Part shown: in pieces, positions 33,355-42,021 of the stretch
Layout of the letters: each line of letters opens with the position of its first letter
How positions within the stretch are numbered: the stretch's first letter is position 1
Origin: Bacteroidota bacterium
GTDB taxonomy: Bacteria; Bacteroidota; Bacteroidia; Chitinophagales; Chitinophagaceae
DNA: 64,000 bases
Direction: 5' to 3'
NCBI GenBank assembly: GCA_947456625.1
Contig: CANGQJ010000004.1
Location: 62,001 to 126,000, forward strand
Notes under the pieces: generated by a model
The model's input: the letters and a program-made list of their open reading frames with translations, nothing else
The model's database searches: none
Told to the model about the DNA's origin: nothing
Translations under genes and position numbers: made by a program

Positions 33355-34884
33355 ATGTCACTAGGTCAGTCATTTCAACAAAGGCAATTACAAAGGCTGT
33401 CTCCGCAGCAAATTCAATTAATGAAATTGTTGCAAATACCTAGTGCACAAATTGAACAAAGAGTTAAGGAGGAGCTTGAAGAAAACCCTGCATTAGAGAT
33501 GAGTTTGGATCTATTGGATGCCGATGCTTCTGGTGCTTCTGAAGAAATGAAAGATGATTTATTGCAAGGCCTGCAGGATGAGGAAGAAGCCGTTCCTGTG
33601 GATGAATATGAAATGAGTAATGAGGAATTAAATGAATACAACTATGACGACGATGGAGATATTGCAGATTATAAAACAAAAGATGACTATTACCCAGAAC
33701 TAGATGACGATAAAGTTATTCCTATAAAAGCAGAACTAAGTTTACATGAATTATTAATGGATCAGCTTAGTATGCTGGCACTTGCCGAAGATGAATTTAA
33801 AGTAGCTGAGCAAATTATTGGAAGCCTGGATGATGATGGTTATTTAAGAAGAGCTTTGCAGTCAATTGCAGACGACTTGGCATTTAAGCAAGGTATGTGG
33901 GTTGAGGAAAAAACTATTGAAACTATTTTAGTTAAAATCCAAAGCTTTGATCCAGCAGGAATTGCTGCCAGGAATTTACAAGAGTGCTTGCTTTTACAAT
34001 TAAAAAGAAAAATTAATTCAGACGAAATAAGTGATAAGGAAATTAATAAAGAGGTATTGCTTTTAGCGGTCCAAATTTTAGAAAAACACTTTGAAGAATT
34101 TACACGTAAACATTACGATAAAATTCAAAAAAGCATGCATTTGAACGAGGAACAAATAAAGGCGGTATTACATCAAATTATAACCTTAAATCCAAAGCCA
34201 GGTGCCGAAACCCTACAAAGCAATGAGGCCGAAAAATACATCACGCCCGACTTTACTGTACTTATTAATAACGGAAAATTAGAACTCACTTTAAATAGCC
34301 GTAACGCACCGCCACTTATTATTAGTGAGGATTATAAGTTAATGCTTAAGGAGTATGAGCGAGGATTAAAAAAAAATAAAGCACAAAAAGAAGCTGTATT
34401 TTTTATCAAACAAAAAATAGATTCGGCAAAGTGGTTTATTGAAATGATTCAGCAAAGACAGCAAACCCTGTTAATGACTATGCGTGCAATTTTGGTACAT
34501 CAGGAGGCTTTTTTTTTAAGTGGGGATACCACTCAATTAAAACCTATGATATTAAAAGACATTGCCGAAAAAACAGCCTTGGACGTTTCTACAGTAAGTA
34601 GGGTTGCCAATAGTAAGTATGTGCAAACCGAGTTTGGCACTTATTTGTTAAAGTACTTTTTTAGTGAATCACTTACCACCGAATCTGGTGAGGAAGTAAG
34701 CACAAAAGAGGTAAAAGCAATACTTGGAGAACTGATTGATCAAGAAAACAAGCAAAAACCATTAAGTGACGACGAACTAACAGAGCAGCTTCAAGAAAAG
34801 GGTTACAACATTGCAAGAAGAACAGTGGCAAAATACAGAGAGCAATTAAACATACCGGTGGCTAGGCTCAGAAAAGAACTTTAA
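33355..34884 (+). CDS. rpoN: RNA polymerase sigma-54 factor
   Basis: A 509-residue sigma-54. Region I is Gln/Leu-rich (QSFQQRQLQRLSPQQIQLMKLLQIP, enhancer-interacting), region II is a long acidic linker (about 58-125), then come the core-binding region and the DNA-binding region. The C-terminal RpoN box ARRTVAKYRE (about 487-496) recognises the -24 element, and an upstream helix-turn-helix contains LDVSTVSRVANSKYVQT. The length is typical. It is the second gene of an operon with the DegT aminotransferase; no enhancer-binding activator gene is nearby. Confidence 0.96.
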   Translation: MSLGQSFQQRQLQRLSPQQIQLMKLLQIPSAQIEQRVKEELEENPALEMSLDLLDADASGASEEMKDDLLQGLQDEEEAVPVDEYEMSNEELNEYNYDDDGDIADYKTKDDYYPELDDDKVIPIKAELSLHELLMDQLSMLALAEDEFKVAEQIIGSLDDDGYLRRALQSIADDLAFKQGMWVEEKTIETILVKIQSFDPAGIAARNLQECLLLQLKRKINSDEISDKEINKEVLLLAVQILEKHFEEFTRKHYDKIQKSMHLNEEQIKAVLHQIITLNPKPGAETLQSNEAEKYITPDFTVLINNGKLELTLNSRNAPPLIISEDYKLMLKEYERGLKKNKAQKEAVFFIKQKIDSAKWFIEMIQQRQQTLLMTMRAILVHQEAFFLSGDTTQLKPMILKDIAEKTALDVSTVSRVANSKYVQTEFGTYLLKYFFSESLTTESGEEVSTKEVKAILGELIDQENKQKPLSDDELTEQLQEKGYNIARRTVAKYREQLNIPVARLRKEL

Positions 34885-34903
34885 TATATTTTATAAGCAA
34901 TAC

Positions 34904-35542
34904 ATGGAAAACAACAATTCAAAACCAGCACGTTTTTTTGCACATATTATTTCTTATGTTTTCCACCCCTTATTTGTACCCACTTATTTTATGTTATATT
35001 TAATAAGTGTCATGCCATATGAGTTTGTAGGCATTACACAATGGCAATTACAATTAAAAGTATTTAGTATATTTTGGCTTACTGCCTTTTTCCCAGCCTT
35101 TGCTGTATTCTTATTATGGAAATTAAAATTTAGCGAAAGCATATTTTTAAGAACACAAAAGGAAAGAGTCATACCTTATGTAATTACCATGTTTTTTTAT
35201 TGGTGGATGTATTATTTAAGTCGCACATTTACAGATCAGCCCATAGCATTAAAGTTTTTTTACTTTGGAATATTTATTGCTAGTAGTTTGGGATTAATAG
35301 CCAATAATTTTTTAAAAGTAAGCTTGCATGCTATTGGCATTAGTGGACTGTTAATGGCGGTGCTATTAACAAACTTGCATTATTCATTAAATGCTTTTCT
35401 ATGGGTTGCCATCACTGCCATAGTTACTGGAGTTGTTATCAGTGCAAGAATGATAGTAAGCGATCACACCAAGCAAGAATTAGTTTTAGGTTTTGCAATA
35501 GGAGGTTTAACGCAACTGGCTGCTTATTTTTGGATTTTGTAA
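34904..35542 (+). CDS. PAP2-superfamily-like membrane protein
   Basis: A 212-residue protein with about six membrane segments. Three conserved patches mirror phosphatidic-acid-phosphatase type 2 motifs: RTQKERVIPY (about 84-93), NFLKVSLHAIGISG (about 136-149, with SLH where PAP2 has SGH), and ARMIVSDHTKQELVLG (about 187-202, like SRxxxxxHxxxD). The motifs are diverged, so phosphatase activity is uncertain; lipid phosphate or undecaprenyl phosphate turnover is possible. It follows rpoN by 19 nt and precedes the exporter by 18 nt. Confidence 0.65.
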   Translation: MENNNSKPARFFAHIISYVFHPLFVPTYFMLYLISVMPYEFVGITQWQLQLKVFSIFWLTAFFPAFAVFLLWKLKFSESIFLRTQKERVIPYVITMFFYWWMYYLSRTFTDQPIALKFFYFGIFIASSLGLIANNFLKVSLHAIGISGLLMAVLLTNLHYSLNAFLWVAITAIVTGVVISARMIVSDHTKQELVLGFAIGGLTQLAAYFWIL

Positions 35543-35560
35543 AAAGTAATTTAGACAATT

Positions 35561-37882
35561 ATGTGGTATCGTTTAGGGAAAAACATTGTAAAATATAAAG
35601 TAACTAGCTTAGTAATACTAACACTTGCAACCCTTGTAATGGGCTATTTTGCCGCACAAGTTAAATTGAGCTATGAGTTCACTAAAGCCATTCCAGAGGA
35701 CAATCCTAAATTTATTGTTTATAAAAATTTTGTAAAACAATTTGGGGTAGATGGCACTACCATGGTAGTTGGATTTCAAACTGATAGTTTGTTTACGCCA
35801 CAAATTTTTAATCAGGTTATTGAATTACATAGTGCCATTAAATCCATACCAGGTGTAACCGAAGTATTAAGCGTCCCTAGTAGTTATGGTCTTACAAAGG
35901 ATACTATTCATAACAAGTTTAGCATTCATAAAATATTTACACCCCATTATATAAGTGATAGTTTATTAAACGCCAATAAAGCCGAATTTGAAAACATTCC
36001 TTTTTATAAAAATTTATTATATAATCCCAATAGCCATGCTTATATCATGGCTATTAGCTTTATTGCTGATTCTATAAATAGCGGAGCCAGATCTCACATC
36101 ATTGGAATGCTAAATCATAAATTAGAAACATTTACAAAGGCTACAAAAATAGAATTACATGTGAGTGGTTTGCCTTATATCAGAACCATTTTAGCAGATC
36201 GTATTAAAAAAGAAATGTTTTGGTTTTTAATTGGCTCTTTGCTTTTATGTGCAATAACCTTAATGTTATTTTTTAGGTCCTTTTCTGCCATGCTCATGAG
36301 TTTGGCAGTAGTGGCAATGGGAGTTATATGGAGTTTTGGAAGCATGGTATTGCTTGGTCAAAAAATTACTTTGTTAACGGCACTTATACCGCCATTAATT
36401 GTAGTGATAGGAATACCAAATTGTATTTATTTTCTAAATAAATACCACACTTCATATAAGGAAACTCAGGACAAGGAATTAGCTATTGTAAATATGGTTG
36501 GAAGAATGGGAATTGTTACTTTGTTTTGCAATATTACTGCTGCTATTGGTTTTTTTGTATTTGCATTTACCAAAAGTCCGTTACTAAAGGAGTTTGGGTG
36601 GGTTTCTGGAATTAATATTATGGCCTTATTTTTTATTAGTTTATTTTTTATACCCCCAGTGCTAACTTATTTACAAGCACCACAACCAAATCATGTTAAA
36701 TATTTAGACAATAAAATATTAGAGCAACTGCTTGTTAAAATTGAGCGTTGGACCTTTGTACATACCAAATGGGTTTTTGGAATTACTATAGTTTTAGTTT
36801 TGATCTCTGCAATTGGATTAACTCAAATTAAAAAAGAGGCATTTATTGTAGACGACTTGCCTAAAAAAGATAAATTATTCACCGATTTAAAATGGTTTGA
36901 AAAAGAAGGTGGTGGTGTAATGCCAATGGAGATTATTGTAGACACTAAAAAGAAAAATGGTTTGGTAAGAAGCATTCATCCATTGGAGCATTTAGCCCAA
37001 ATGCATGACTTTTTAGCAGCCCAACCTGAACTGGGAAAGCCTATTGGTTTGGTAGAGGGAATTAAATTTGCTAAACAAACATTTTATGATGGAGATAGCC
37101 TTTCTTATTCGATACCATCTGGAACTGAAATGGCTTTTCTTGCACCTTATTTAAAATTAGGGAACAGCGATAATACTTCGGCAAAGAACAATCCTACACA
37201 ATTGCTTAGCAAATTTTTAGATGTAGATAAACGCGCTACTAGGATTAGCGTTAATATGAAAGACATTGGAAGTGCAAAGTTACCTGCTTTTTTAAATAGA
37301 GTGGATAGTGCTACAAAAGCAATATTTGATAGTAGTAAGTATAATATCCAAATCACCGGCAGTAGCGTTACTTTTTTAGAAGGAAGTAATTTTATTATAA
37401 AAGGGTTAAGTGATTCTATATTTTGGGCATTTTTACTCATTGCCATTTGCATGATATTTTTATTTAGGTCTTTTCCTATACTAATTTGTTCCTTAATACC
37501 TAATATTGTTCCGCTTTTAATTACGGCTGGTATGATGGGCTGGGTGGGAGTTTCCTTAAAGCCTTCTACGGTGCTTGTATTTAGTGTTGCCTTAGGCATA
37601 GCCATAGACGTTACTATTAGATTTTTGATCAACTACAAACAGGAATTGCCTCGTTTAAATTATAATGTAAATATTACTTTAGTACAAACCATAAAACAAA
37701 CCGGGATTAGTATCATTTATACTTCTTTAGTTTTGGTGGCAGGGTTTGTTATATTTTGTTTTAGTGAATTTGGAGGTACTAAAGCTTTGGGCTGGCTAAC
37801 TTCACTTACACTTGTTGTAAGTACATTAACAAATTTAATTTTATTACCAGCCTTAATTAAAACATTTATAAAACAAAAATAG
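35561..37882 (+). CDS. RND/MMPL superfamily exporter
   Basis: A 773-residue RND-superfamily permease of the MMPL/HpnN type. One membrane segment lies at the N-terminus (about 15-35), followed by a large periplasmic loop. Then come five to six helices (about 225-400) that include the GIPNCIYFLNKYH segment of the sterol-sensing-like domain, then a second half repeating the plan (helix about 400-425, loop, helices about 620-765). Proteins of this kind export lipids or hydrophobic molecules with proton drive. No membrane-fusion partner is adjacent. Last gene of the DegT-rpoN operon; its stop codon lies in the stem of the terminator 37875-37908. Confidence 0.88.
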   Translation: MWYRLGKNIVKYKVTSLVILTLATLVMGYFAAQVKLSYEFTKAIPEDNPKFIVYKNFVKQFGVDGTTMVVGFQTDSLFTPQIFNQVIELHSAIKSIPGVTEVLSVPSSYGLTKDTIHNKFSIHKIFTPHYISDSLLNANKAEFENIPFYKNLLYNPNSHAYIMAISFIADSINSGARSHIIGMLNHKLETFTKATKIELHVSGLPYIRTILADRIKKEMFWFLIGSLLLCAITLMLFFRSFSAMLMSLAVVAMGVIWSFGSMVLLGQKITLLTALIPPLIVVIGIPNCIYFLNKYHTSYKETQDKELAIVNMVGRMGIVTLFCNITAAIGFFVFAFTKSPLLKEFGWVSGINIMALFFISLFFIPPVLTYLQAPQPNHVKYLDNKILEQLLVKIERWTFVHTKWVFGITIVLVLISAIGLTQIKKEAFIVDDLPKKDKLFTDLKWFEKEGGGVMPMEIIVDTKKKNGLVRSIHPLEHLAQMHDFLAAQPELGKPIGLVEGIKFAKQTFYDGDSLSYSIPSGTEMAFLAPYLKLGNSDNTSAKNNPTQLLSKFLDVDKRATRISVNMKDIGSAKLPAFLNRVDSATKAIFDSSKYNIQITGSSVTFLEGSNFIIKGLSDSIFWAFLLIAICMIFLFRSFPILICSLIPNIVPLLITAGMMGWVGVSLKPSTVLVFSVALGIAIDVTIRFLINYKQELPRLNYNVNITLVQTIKQTGISIIYTSLVLVAGFVIFCFSEFGGTKALGWLTSLTLVVSTLTNLILLPALIKTFIKQK

Positions 37883-37908
37883 CCTTGTATTTAAACAAAG
37901 CTATTTTT
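37875..37908. terminator. bidirectional terminator between exporter and TlpA-like gene
   Basis: AAAAATAGC-c-TTGT pairs with ACAA-a-GCTATTTTT around a 6-nt loop (arms 37875-37888 and 37895-37908, one C-A mismatch). It overlaps the exporter stop codon and serves the convergent thioredoxin-like gene as well. Confidence 0.85.
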
Positions 37909-37926
37909 GAACATTATTATTTAGCA

Positions 37927-39063
37927 CTAGTGTAAAATACTTGCTAGGCTATCTTGTAAGGCTTTGCCTCTTAATTCTTTTGCAATGATATTTCCATTAG
38001 GATCAAGTAAAACATTAAATGGAATACCTTCTATTTGATAGGTACTTACCACCGTACTTTCCCATTTTTTTAAATCGCTAATATGTTGCCAGTTTAATTT
38101 ATCGGATTTGATAGCTTCTAACCAACTGTTTTTGTCGTTGTCTAAAGACACGCCTAGCACAGTAAAGTTTTTCTTTTTATATTTTTCATAAGCCGCCACT
38201 ACATTTGGATTTTCTGCTCTACAAGGGCCACACCAGCTTGCCCAAAAATCTACTAATACGTATTTACCCTTTAAGCTACTTAATGTAATTAGTTTTCCTG
38301 TAGGGTCGTTTAATGCAATTTCTGGAGCAGGTTGACCAATTCCTATTGCTGTAGCTTTTGCATTTGTTTGAACCTGTGCACTTAACATATTTGAAAACTG
38401 AATTAGTGATTCTGCTTTTGTTTTTTCTGCCGCAGCTTTTGCCATAGCTAATACCTGTGCGGTTTCCATAGACCTTAAACTTAAACCAAGTAAGTAATAA
38501 CTCATAGCAGGGCTATTGCTATTGTTAATTGCATTTTGAACAAATTTGTTTAAGTCTTCAATTTTTTCTACACGTTGTTTTTGTAAAAAATAAATAGTAC
38601 TGTCCTTTGCATTTTGTTTTTGTAAAATATCAAGGGAGTATAGTGTTGCAAAAATGGAAGAGTCTTTTTTTCGGTAATCCTTTAAAAAGTTAATAAGCAA
38701 CTCGCTATTTTTTGATCCTTTTGAACTATAAGATTGATAGCTTTTAGCGTCTGCATTAATTTGAATATTTTTTTCGTCATTAATAAAGATAATTTCCATA
38801 TCCTTTTCTGTGGCGATTCGATATAATCCTTCCTGCTTAGCTATAAAATCAAAACTATATTTTCCATTTTGGTCCAGTGTTACCGAATCCAATGTAATAA
38901 TTGGTTTACCGCCAAAAGGCACTTCTTGTAAAAGTAATTTTTGGTTACTAGCATTTTGGATAGTTCCAGCAATATTATAACGCTGTTCGCCATTTTCGTT
39001 TTTACAGCCTATTAGTGTAAAAATTATTACAACTGCAATTCCAAATAAGTTTTTTAAATACAT
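37927..39063 (-). CDS. TlpA-like thiol-disulfide lipoprotein (DUF4369 + thioredoxin)
   Basis: A 378-residue lipoprotein (lipobox TLIGC). An N-terminal DUF4369-type beta domain (about 25-125) is followed by a helical linker. The C-terminal TlpA/ResA-like thioredoxin domain (about 240-378) has the active site FWASWCGPCRAE (Cys near 278 and 281) and the cis-Pro loop EGIPFN. Such proteins reduce periplasmic disulfides, for example on cytochrome c apoproteins; the partner is unknown. It begins 21 nt after gatB and is probably in its operon. Confidence 0.92.
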   Translation of the reverse strand: MYLKNLFGIAVVIIFTLIGCKNENGEQRYNIAGTIQNASNQKLLLQEVPFGGKPIITLDSVTLDQNGKYSFDFIAKQEGLYRIATEKDMEIIFINDEKNIQINADAKSYQSYSSKGSKNSELLINFLKDYRKKDSSIFATLYSLDILQKQNAKDSTIYFLQKQRVEKIEDLNKFVQNAINNSNSPAMSYYLLGLSLRSMETAQVLAMAKAAAEKTKAESLIQFSNMLSAQVQTNAKATAIGIGQPAPEIALNDPTGKLITLSSLKGKYVLVDFWASWCGPCRAENPNVVAAYEKYKKKNFTVLGVSLDNDKNSWLEAIKSDKLNWQHISDLKKWESTVVSTYQIEGIPFNVLLDPNGNIIAKELRGKALQDSLASILH

Positions 39064-39084
39064 TGTATTTTATTTATGGTGTTT

Positions 39085-40530
39085 TTATTTTAACAAAGCG
39101 GCTTCTAGTAACTCGGTAGTTACTTTAGGATCGGCTTTCCCTTTACTTAATTTTTTTACCTCACCAACAAAAAGTCCAATTAGTCCTTTTTTCCCTTTTT
39201 TATAGGCTGCTACTTTTTCAGGATTAGATGACAGTACTTGTGTGATCCAATTGTTAATTTCGTCACTAGAATTGGTTTGAAGTAAATTATTTTCTTGCGC
39301 ATATGAAATAGGGGACCCCCCACTATCCATAATTGCTTTGAATATTTTTCCAGAAGCTACTGAAAAATTTAATTGATTGGAAGCCACTAATTCCAATAGT
39401 TCCACCAATTGTGGAATGGATTTTTGCAAATCCAAATAGCTAATTTGTTGCTCGTTTAAATATTCTCTAATTGGCCCTAATATCCAATTTGCTGCTGCTT
39501 TATAATGTTTTGTCTGAGTTGTTAAGGCCATAAAAAAATCGGCCTCCTCCTTTTGCTCGCATAGTTGGTCTATATCATACTCAGATAATCCAAATTGGCT
39601 TTTCCATGTATTTTTTAATACTGCTGGAAGGGCTGGAATGCTGGATTTAATTTCAGCAATATAACTTTCAGTTAAATGAAAAGGAGCTAAGTCCGGATCT
39701 GGGAAATACCTATAATCGTTGGCATCTTCTTTATCTCTTATTGAAAATGTGGTATCGTTATTGGCGTCAAAACTTCTTGTTTGTTGAATAATGTTACCGC
39801 CAGTTTCTTTTAGTTCAATAAGTCGGTCTATTTCGAATTCAATTGCTTTTTTTATATTTCTAATGGAGTTTAAATTTTTCACCTCCACCTTAGTACCTAA
39901 TGTTGTTTCGCCTTTTAATCGCACCGATATATTTGCATCACATCTTAAACTGCCTTCTTCCATATTTCCATCGCAAACACCTAACCATCGAACTAATTTA
40001 CGCACTTCGGAAACATATAAAAATGCATCTTCGGCACTATGTAAACAAGGCTCGGTCACCATTTCAATTAATGGGGTACCTGCACGGTTTAGGTCAATAA
40101 GTGTATCGGTTGGTGTAATATCATGTATGCTTTTACCAGCGTCTTCCTCTAAATGAATTCGATTAAGTTGAATGGTTTTTTCTCCTGTGGAAGATTTTAT
40201 TTTGACTTCCCCGCCAATACATATTGGAGTAGTGTGTTGGGAAATTTGATATCCTTTTGGAAGGTCGGGATAGAAGTAATTTTTTCTTGCAAAATAGTTA
40301 TCAGTAGCAATTTTACTATTACATGCCAACCCCATTTTTATAGCGTATTCAACAGCTATTTTATTTGTTTTAGGTAAAGTGCCAGGATGGCCAAGGGTGA
40401 TAGGACTAACATGTGTATTGGGTGCTGCACCAAAACTAGTTGCGTCTCCACAAAACAATTTACTATTAGTTGCTAATTGAGCATGAATTTCTAAGCCAAT
40501 AACCGCTTCATATTTATCCCTATTTACCAT
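39085..40530 (-). CDS. gatB: Asp-tRNA(Asn)/Glu-tRNA(Gln) amidotransferase subunit B
   Basis: A 481-residue GatB: YEAVIGLEIHAQLATNSKLFCG at the N-terminus, ITLGHPGTLPKTN, HLEEDAGKS, DLNRAGTPLIEMVTEP and the tail GLIGLFVGEVKKLSKGKADPK. It is the tRNA-binding and kinase subunit of the GatCAB complex that amidates misacylated Glu-tRNA(Gln) or Asp-tRNA(Asn). gatA and gatC are not in the window. The ATG at 40530 is chosen: an exact -7 box lies only 4 nt upstream, so the TTG at 40545 would be upstream of the promoter. Confidence 0.95.
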   Translation of the reverse strand: MVNRDKYEAVIGLEIHAQLATNSKLFCGDATSFGAAPNTHVSPITLGHPGTLPKTNKIAVEYAIKMGLACNSKIATDNYFARKNYFYPDLPKGYQISQHTTPICIGGEVKIKSSTGEKTIQLNRIHLEEDAGKSIHDITPTDTLIDLNRAGTPLIEMVTEPCLHSAEDAFLYVSEVRKLVRWLGVCDGNMEEGSLRCDANISVRLKGETTLGTKVEVKNLNSIRNIKKAIEFEIDRLIELKETGGNIIQQTRSFDANNDTTFSIRDKEDANDYRYFPDPDLAPFHLTESYIAEIKSSIPALPAVLKNTWKSQFGLSEYDIDQLCEQKEEADFFMALTTQTKHYKAAANWILGPIREYLNEQQISYLDLQKSIPQLVELLELVASNQLNFSVASGKIFKAIMDSGGSPISYAQENNLLQTNSSDEINNWITQVLSSNPEKVAAYKKGKKGLIGLFVGEVKKLSKGKADPKVTTELLEAALLK

Positions 40531-40534
40531 GGCA

Positions 40535-40542
40535 CAAAAATA
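40535..40542 (-). promoter_or_regulatory. -7 box of gatB promoter, adjacent to start codon
   Basis: The minus strand reads TATTTTTG, an exact TAnnTTTG match. Only 4 nt separate it from the gatB ATG, implying a leaderless or nearly leaderless mRNA. A TTG lies 16 nt upstream of the box (minus strand, 40559-40561). Confidence 0.6.
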
Positions 40543-40548
40543 CAAATA

Positions 40549-40581
40549 AAAATGCCCTCAATGGATGTTAGAGGGCATTTT
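40549..40581. terminator. terminator of the plug/PDZ gene
   Basis: A perfect 11-bp stem, AAAATGCCCTC (40549-40559) and GAGGGCATTTT (40571-40581), has an 11-nt loop. It lies 25 nt after the plug/PDZ gene on the minus strand and just upstream of the gatB -7 box, so it partly overlaps gatB's promoter region. Confidence 0.85.
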
Positions 40582-40606
40582 GTAACTTGAAAATGAATAA
40601 TCACAG

Positions 40607-41860
40607 CTATAAATTAGCTGTTTTTAGTTTTTTAGGGATTTTAACTTCGATATTTTTTTTCTCAGTTCCACGTAGGATGCTAAATTTTAATACTTGGCCT
40701 TCTTGTAAATAATCCCATTTAAGATCGCTCACGTCTGCCACTTTTTTAGTATCCACATGTGTAATGATATCATTTACTTTTAAGCCTGCCTTATCGGCAG
40801 CAGAACCTGCAGTTACTGATTTAATTTTTACACCTTCGCTATTTTCTAAATCCTCAATACTTATTCCTAGTTTTGGTTTTTTATCCATTTTATTTGATAA
40901 AGCATCAAGGTCATTTAACTCAGGCATTTCAAAATTAAAATCTTGTCCTGGACCAAATTTAAATCCTCTTCTAAAATTGTTTGGCATTTGATCGTTTGGC
41001 ATTTTATATAAAAATGCTTTAGGGGCATTACTAGCTTTATTTTTTGTAAGTACTGCACTTGTGTTTGCTGTTTTACCTTCTCTAATATAGGTAATGGTAA
41101 CTTTATCTGCAGGTTTAAAGGCGCCAATAGCTTCGTATAATGCTTTAGGCCCGTCAATAACTTTTTCGTTTACCTTACTAATAATATCATCTTTTCTTAA
41201 TCCTGCTTTTTGTGCAGGACTGTCATCGCTTACGCTATTTATTTTTGCTCCTTTCTCGTTTTCTTCACTGATAACTCCCAAAAACGCTTTATTAGCTTGT
41301 GGTGTAAGGGATACCATATCTTTCATATCATCCGAACTTAAATCATCTCCTTCATTATGATTTGATCCCTCAGAAAATTCTTGAATGATTACTTTGTCAG
41401 GAGATTTATTACCTTTTTCTACTTTGATCATCTTAGATTTTCCAGTCAATTTTAACCTTGGATCATTTTTGTCTGCAGGCTTGCCGTTAATGGTAATTTT
41501 ATCTCCATCCACAACAATTGATAAATTAATATTGGTATCAATTACTGTTTTGTAATTTGTATCATTCGTCTCAGGGGCTAGCTTATTTTTAAGCGTAATT
41601 TCAACAACCCCTTTTTCTCCTTTCTTGCCATATTTTTTAGTGGCGCTTTCTCCTTTTAATACATTTATTGATTGAATATTGTTGGGGTCAAAGTCATCCA
41701 TTTTTGCAGCGGTTTCAATTTTACCATCTACTACAATTAATGGATTGTCATTACTACTTTTTGTAGTTTTATTGATAACAATAACTTCCTTTTGCGCATT
41801 TACAGTGGAACTAATAAGTGCCAATATTCCCAGTCCTAATATTATTTTTTTCATGTTCAT
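40607..41860 (-). CDS. periplasmic protein with TonB-plug-like and two PDZ domains
   Basis: About 417 residues: signal peptide (ending TVNAQ), then a short domain with NPLIVVDGKIE and IQSINVLKGESATKKYGKKGEKGVVEITLK, which resembles the plug motif of SusC/TonB-dependent receptors. A low-complexity linker follows, then two PDZ domains (starting KAFLGVISEE and KPKLGISIEDL), each with a KAGL(R/K)xxDIIxxV motif. No protease domain is present, so it is not an HtrA; a periplasmic scaffold or substrate-sensing role is likely. The start lies among ATGs at 41860/41854, because an exact -7 box (minus 41888-41895) rules out the TTG at 41890. Confidence 0.8.
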   Translation of the reverse strand: MNMKKIILGLGILALISSTVNAQKEVIVINKTTKSSNDNPLIVVDGKIETAAKMDDFDPNNIQSINVLKGESATKKYGKKGEKGVVEITLKNKLAPETNDTNYKTVIDTNINLSIVVDGDKITINGKPADKNDPRLKLTGKSKMIKVEKGNKSPDKVIIQEFSEGSNHNEGDDLSSDDMKDMVSLTPQANKAFLGVISEENEKGAKINSVSDDSPAQKAGLRKDDIISKVNEKVIDGPKALYEAIGAFKPADKVTITYIREGKTANTSAVLTKNKASNAPKAFLYKMPNDQMPNNFRRGFKFGPGQDFNFEMPELNDLDALSNKMDKKPKLGISIEDLENSEGVKIKSVTAGSAADKAGLKVNDIITHVDTKKVADVSDLKWDYLQEGQVLKFSILRGTEKKNIEVKIPKKLKTANL

Positions 41861-41887
41861 AGGTTTAATACGAATAAATTTGTAAAC

Positions 41888-41895
41888 CAAAAATA
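41888..41895 (-). promoter_or_regulatory. -7 box of plug/PDZ gene
   Basis: The minus strand reads TATTTTTG, an exact TAnnTTTG match, 27 nt before the ATG at 41860. Confidence 0.55.
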
Positions 41896-41956
41896 AGGAA
41901 ATATTTCAACTACGAAACTATTCGGAAATGTTAAATTTTATAAAAAATGACTTCAT

Positions 41957-41991
41957 AAAAAAGGCCTCAGCAGCGTAAGCCAAGGCCTTGA
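41957..41991 (-). terminator. terminator of alaS
   Basis: AAGGCCT (41961-41967) and AGGCCTT (41983-41989) form a stem with a 15-nt loop. The plus-strand A-run at 41957-41962 provides the T-run on the minus strand, 31 nt after the alaS stop. Confidence 0.75.
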
Positions 41992-42021
41992 ATTTCAATT
42001 ATTTATAGGACAGATCACTTA

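Noticed and set aside
41861..41890. Longer start for the plug/PDZ gene
   Set aside because: The TTG at 41890 is inside the -7 box; ATGs at 41860/41854 begin a proper signal peptide.
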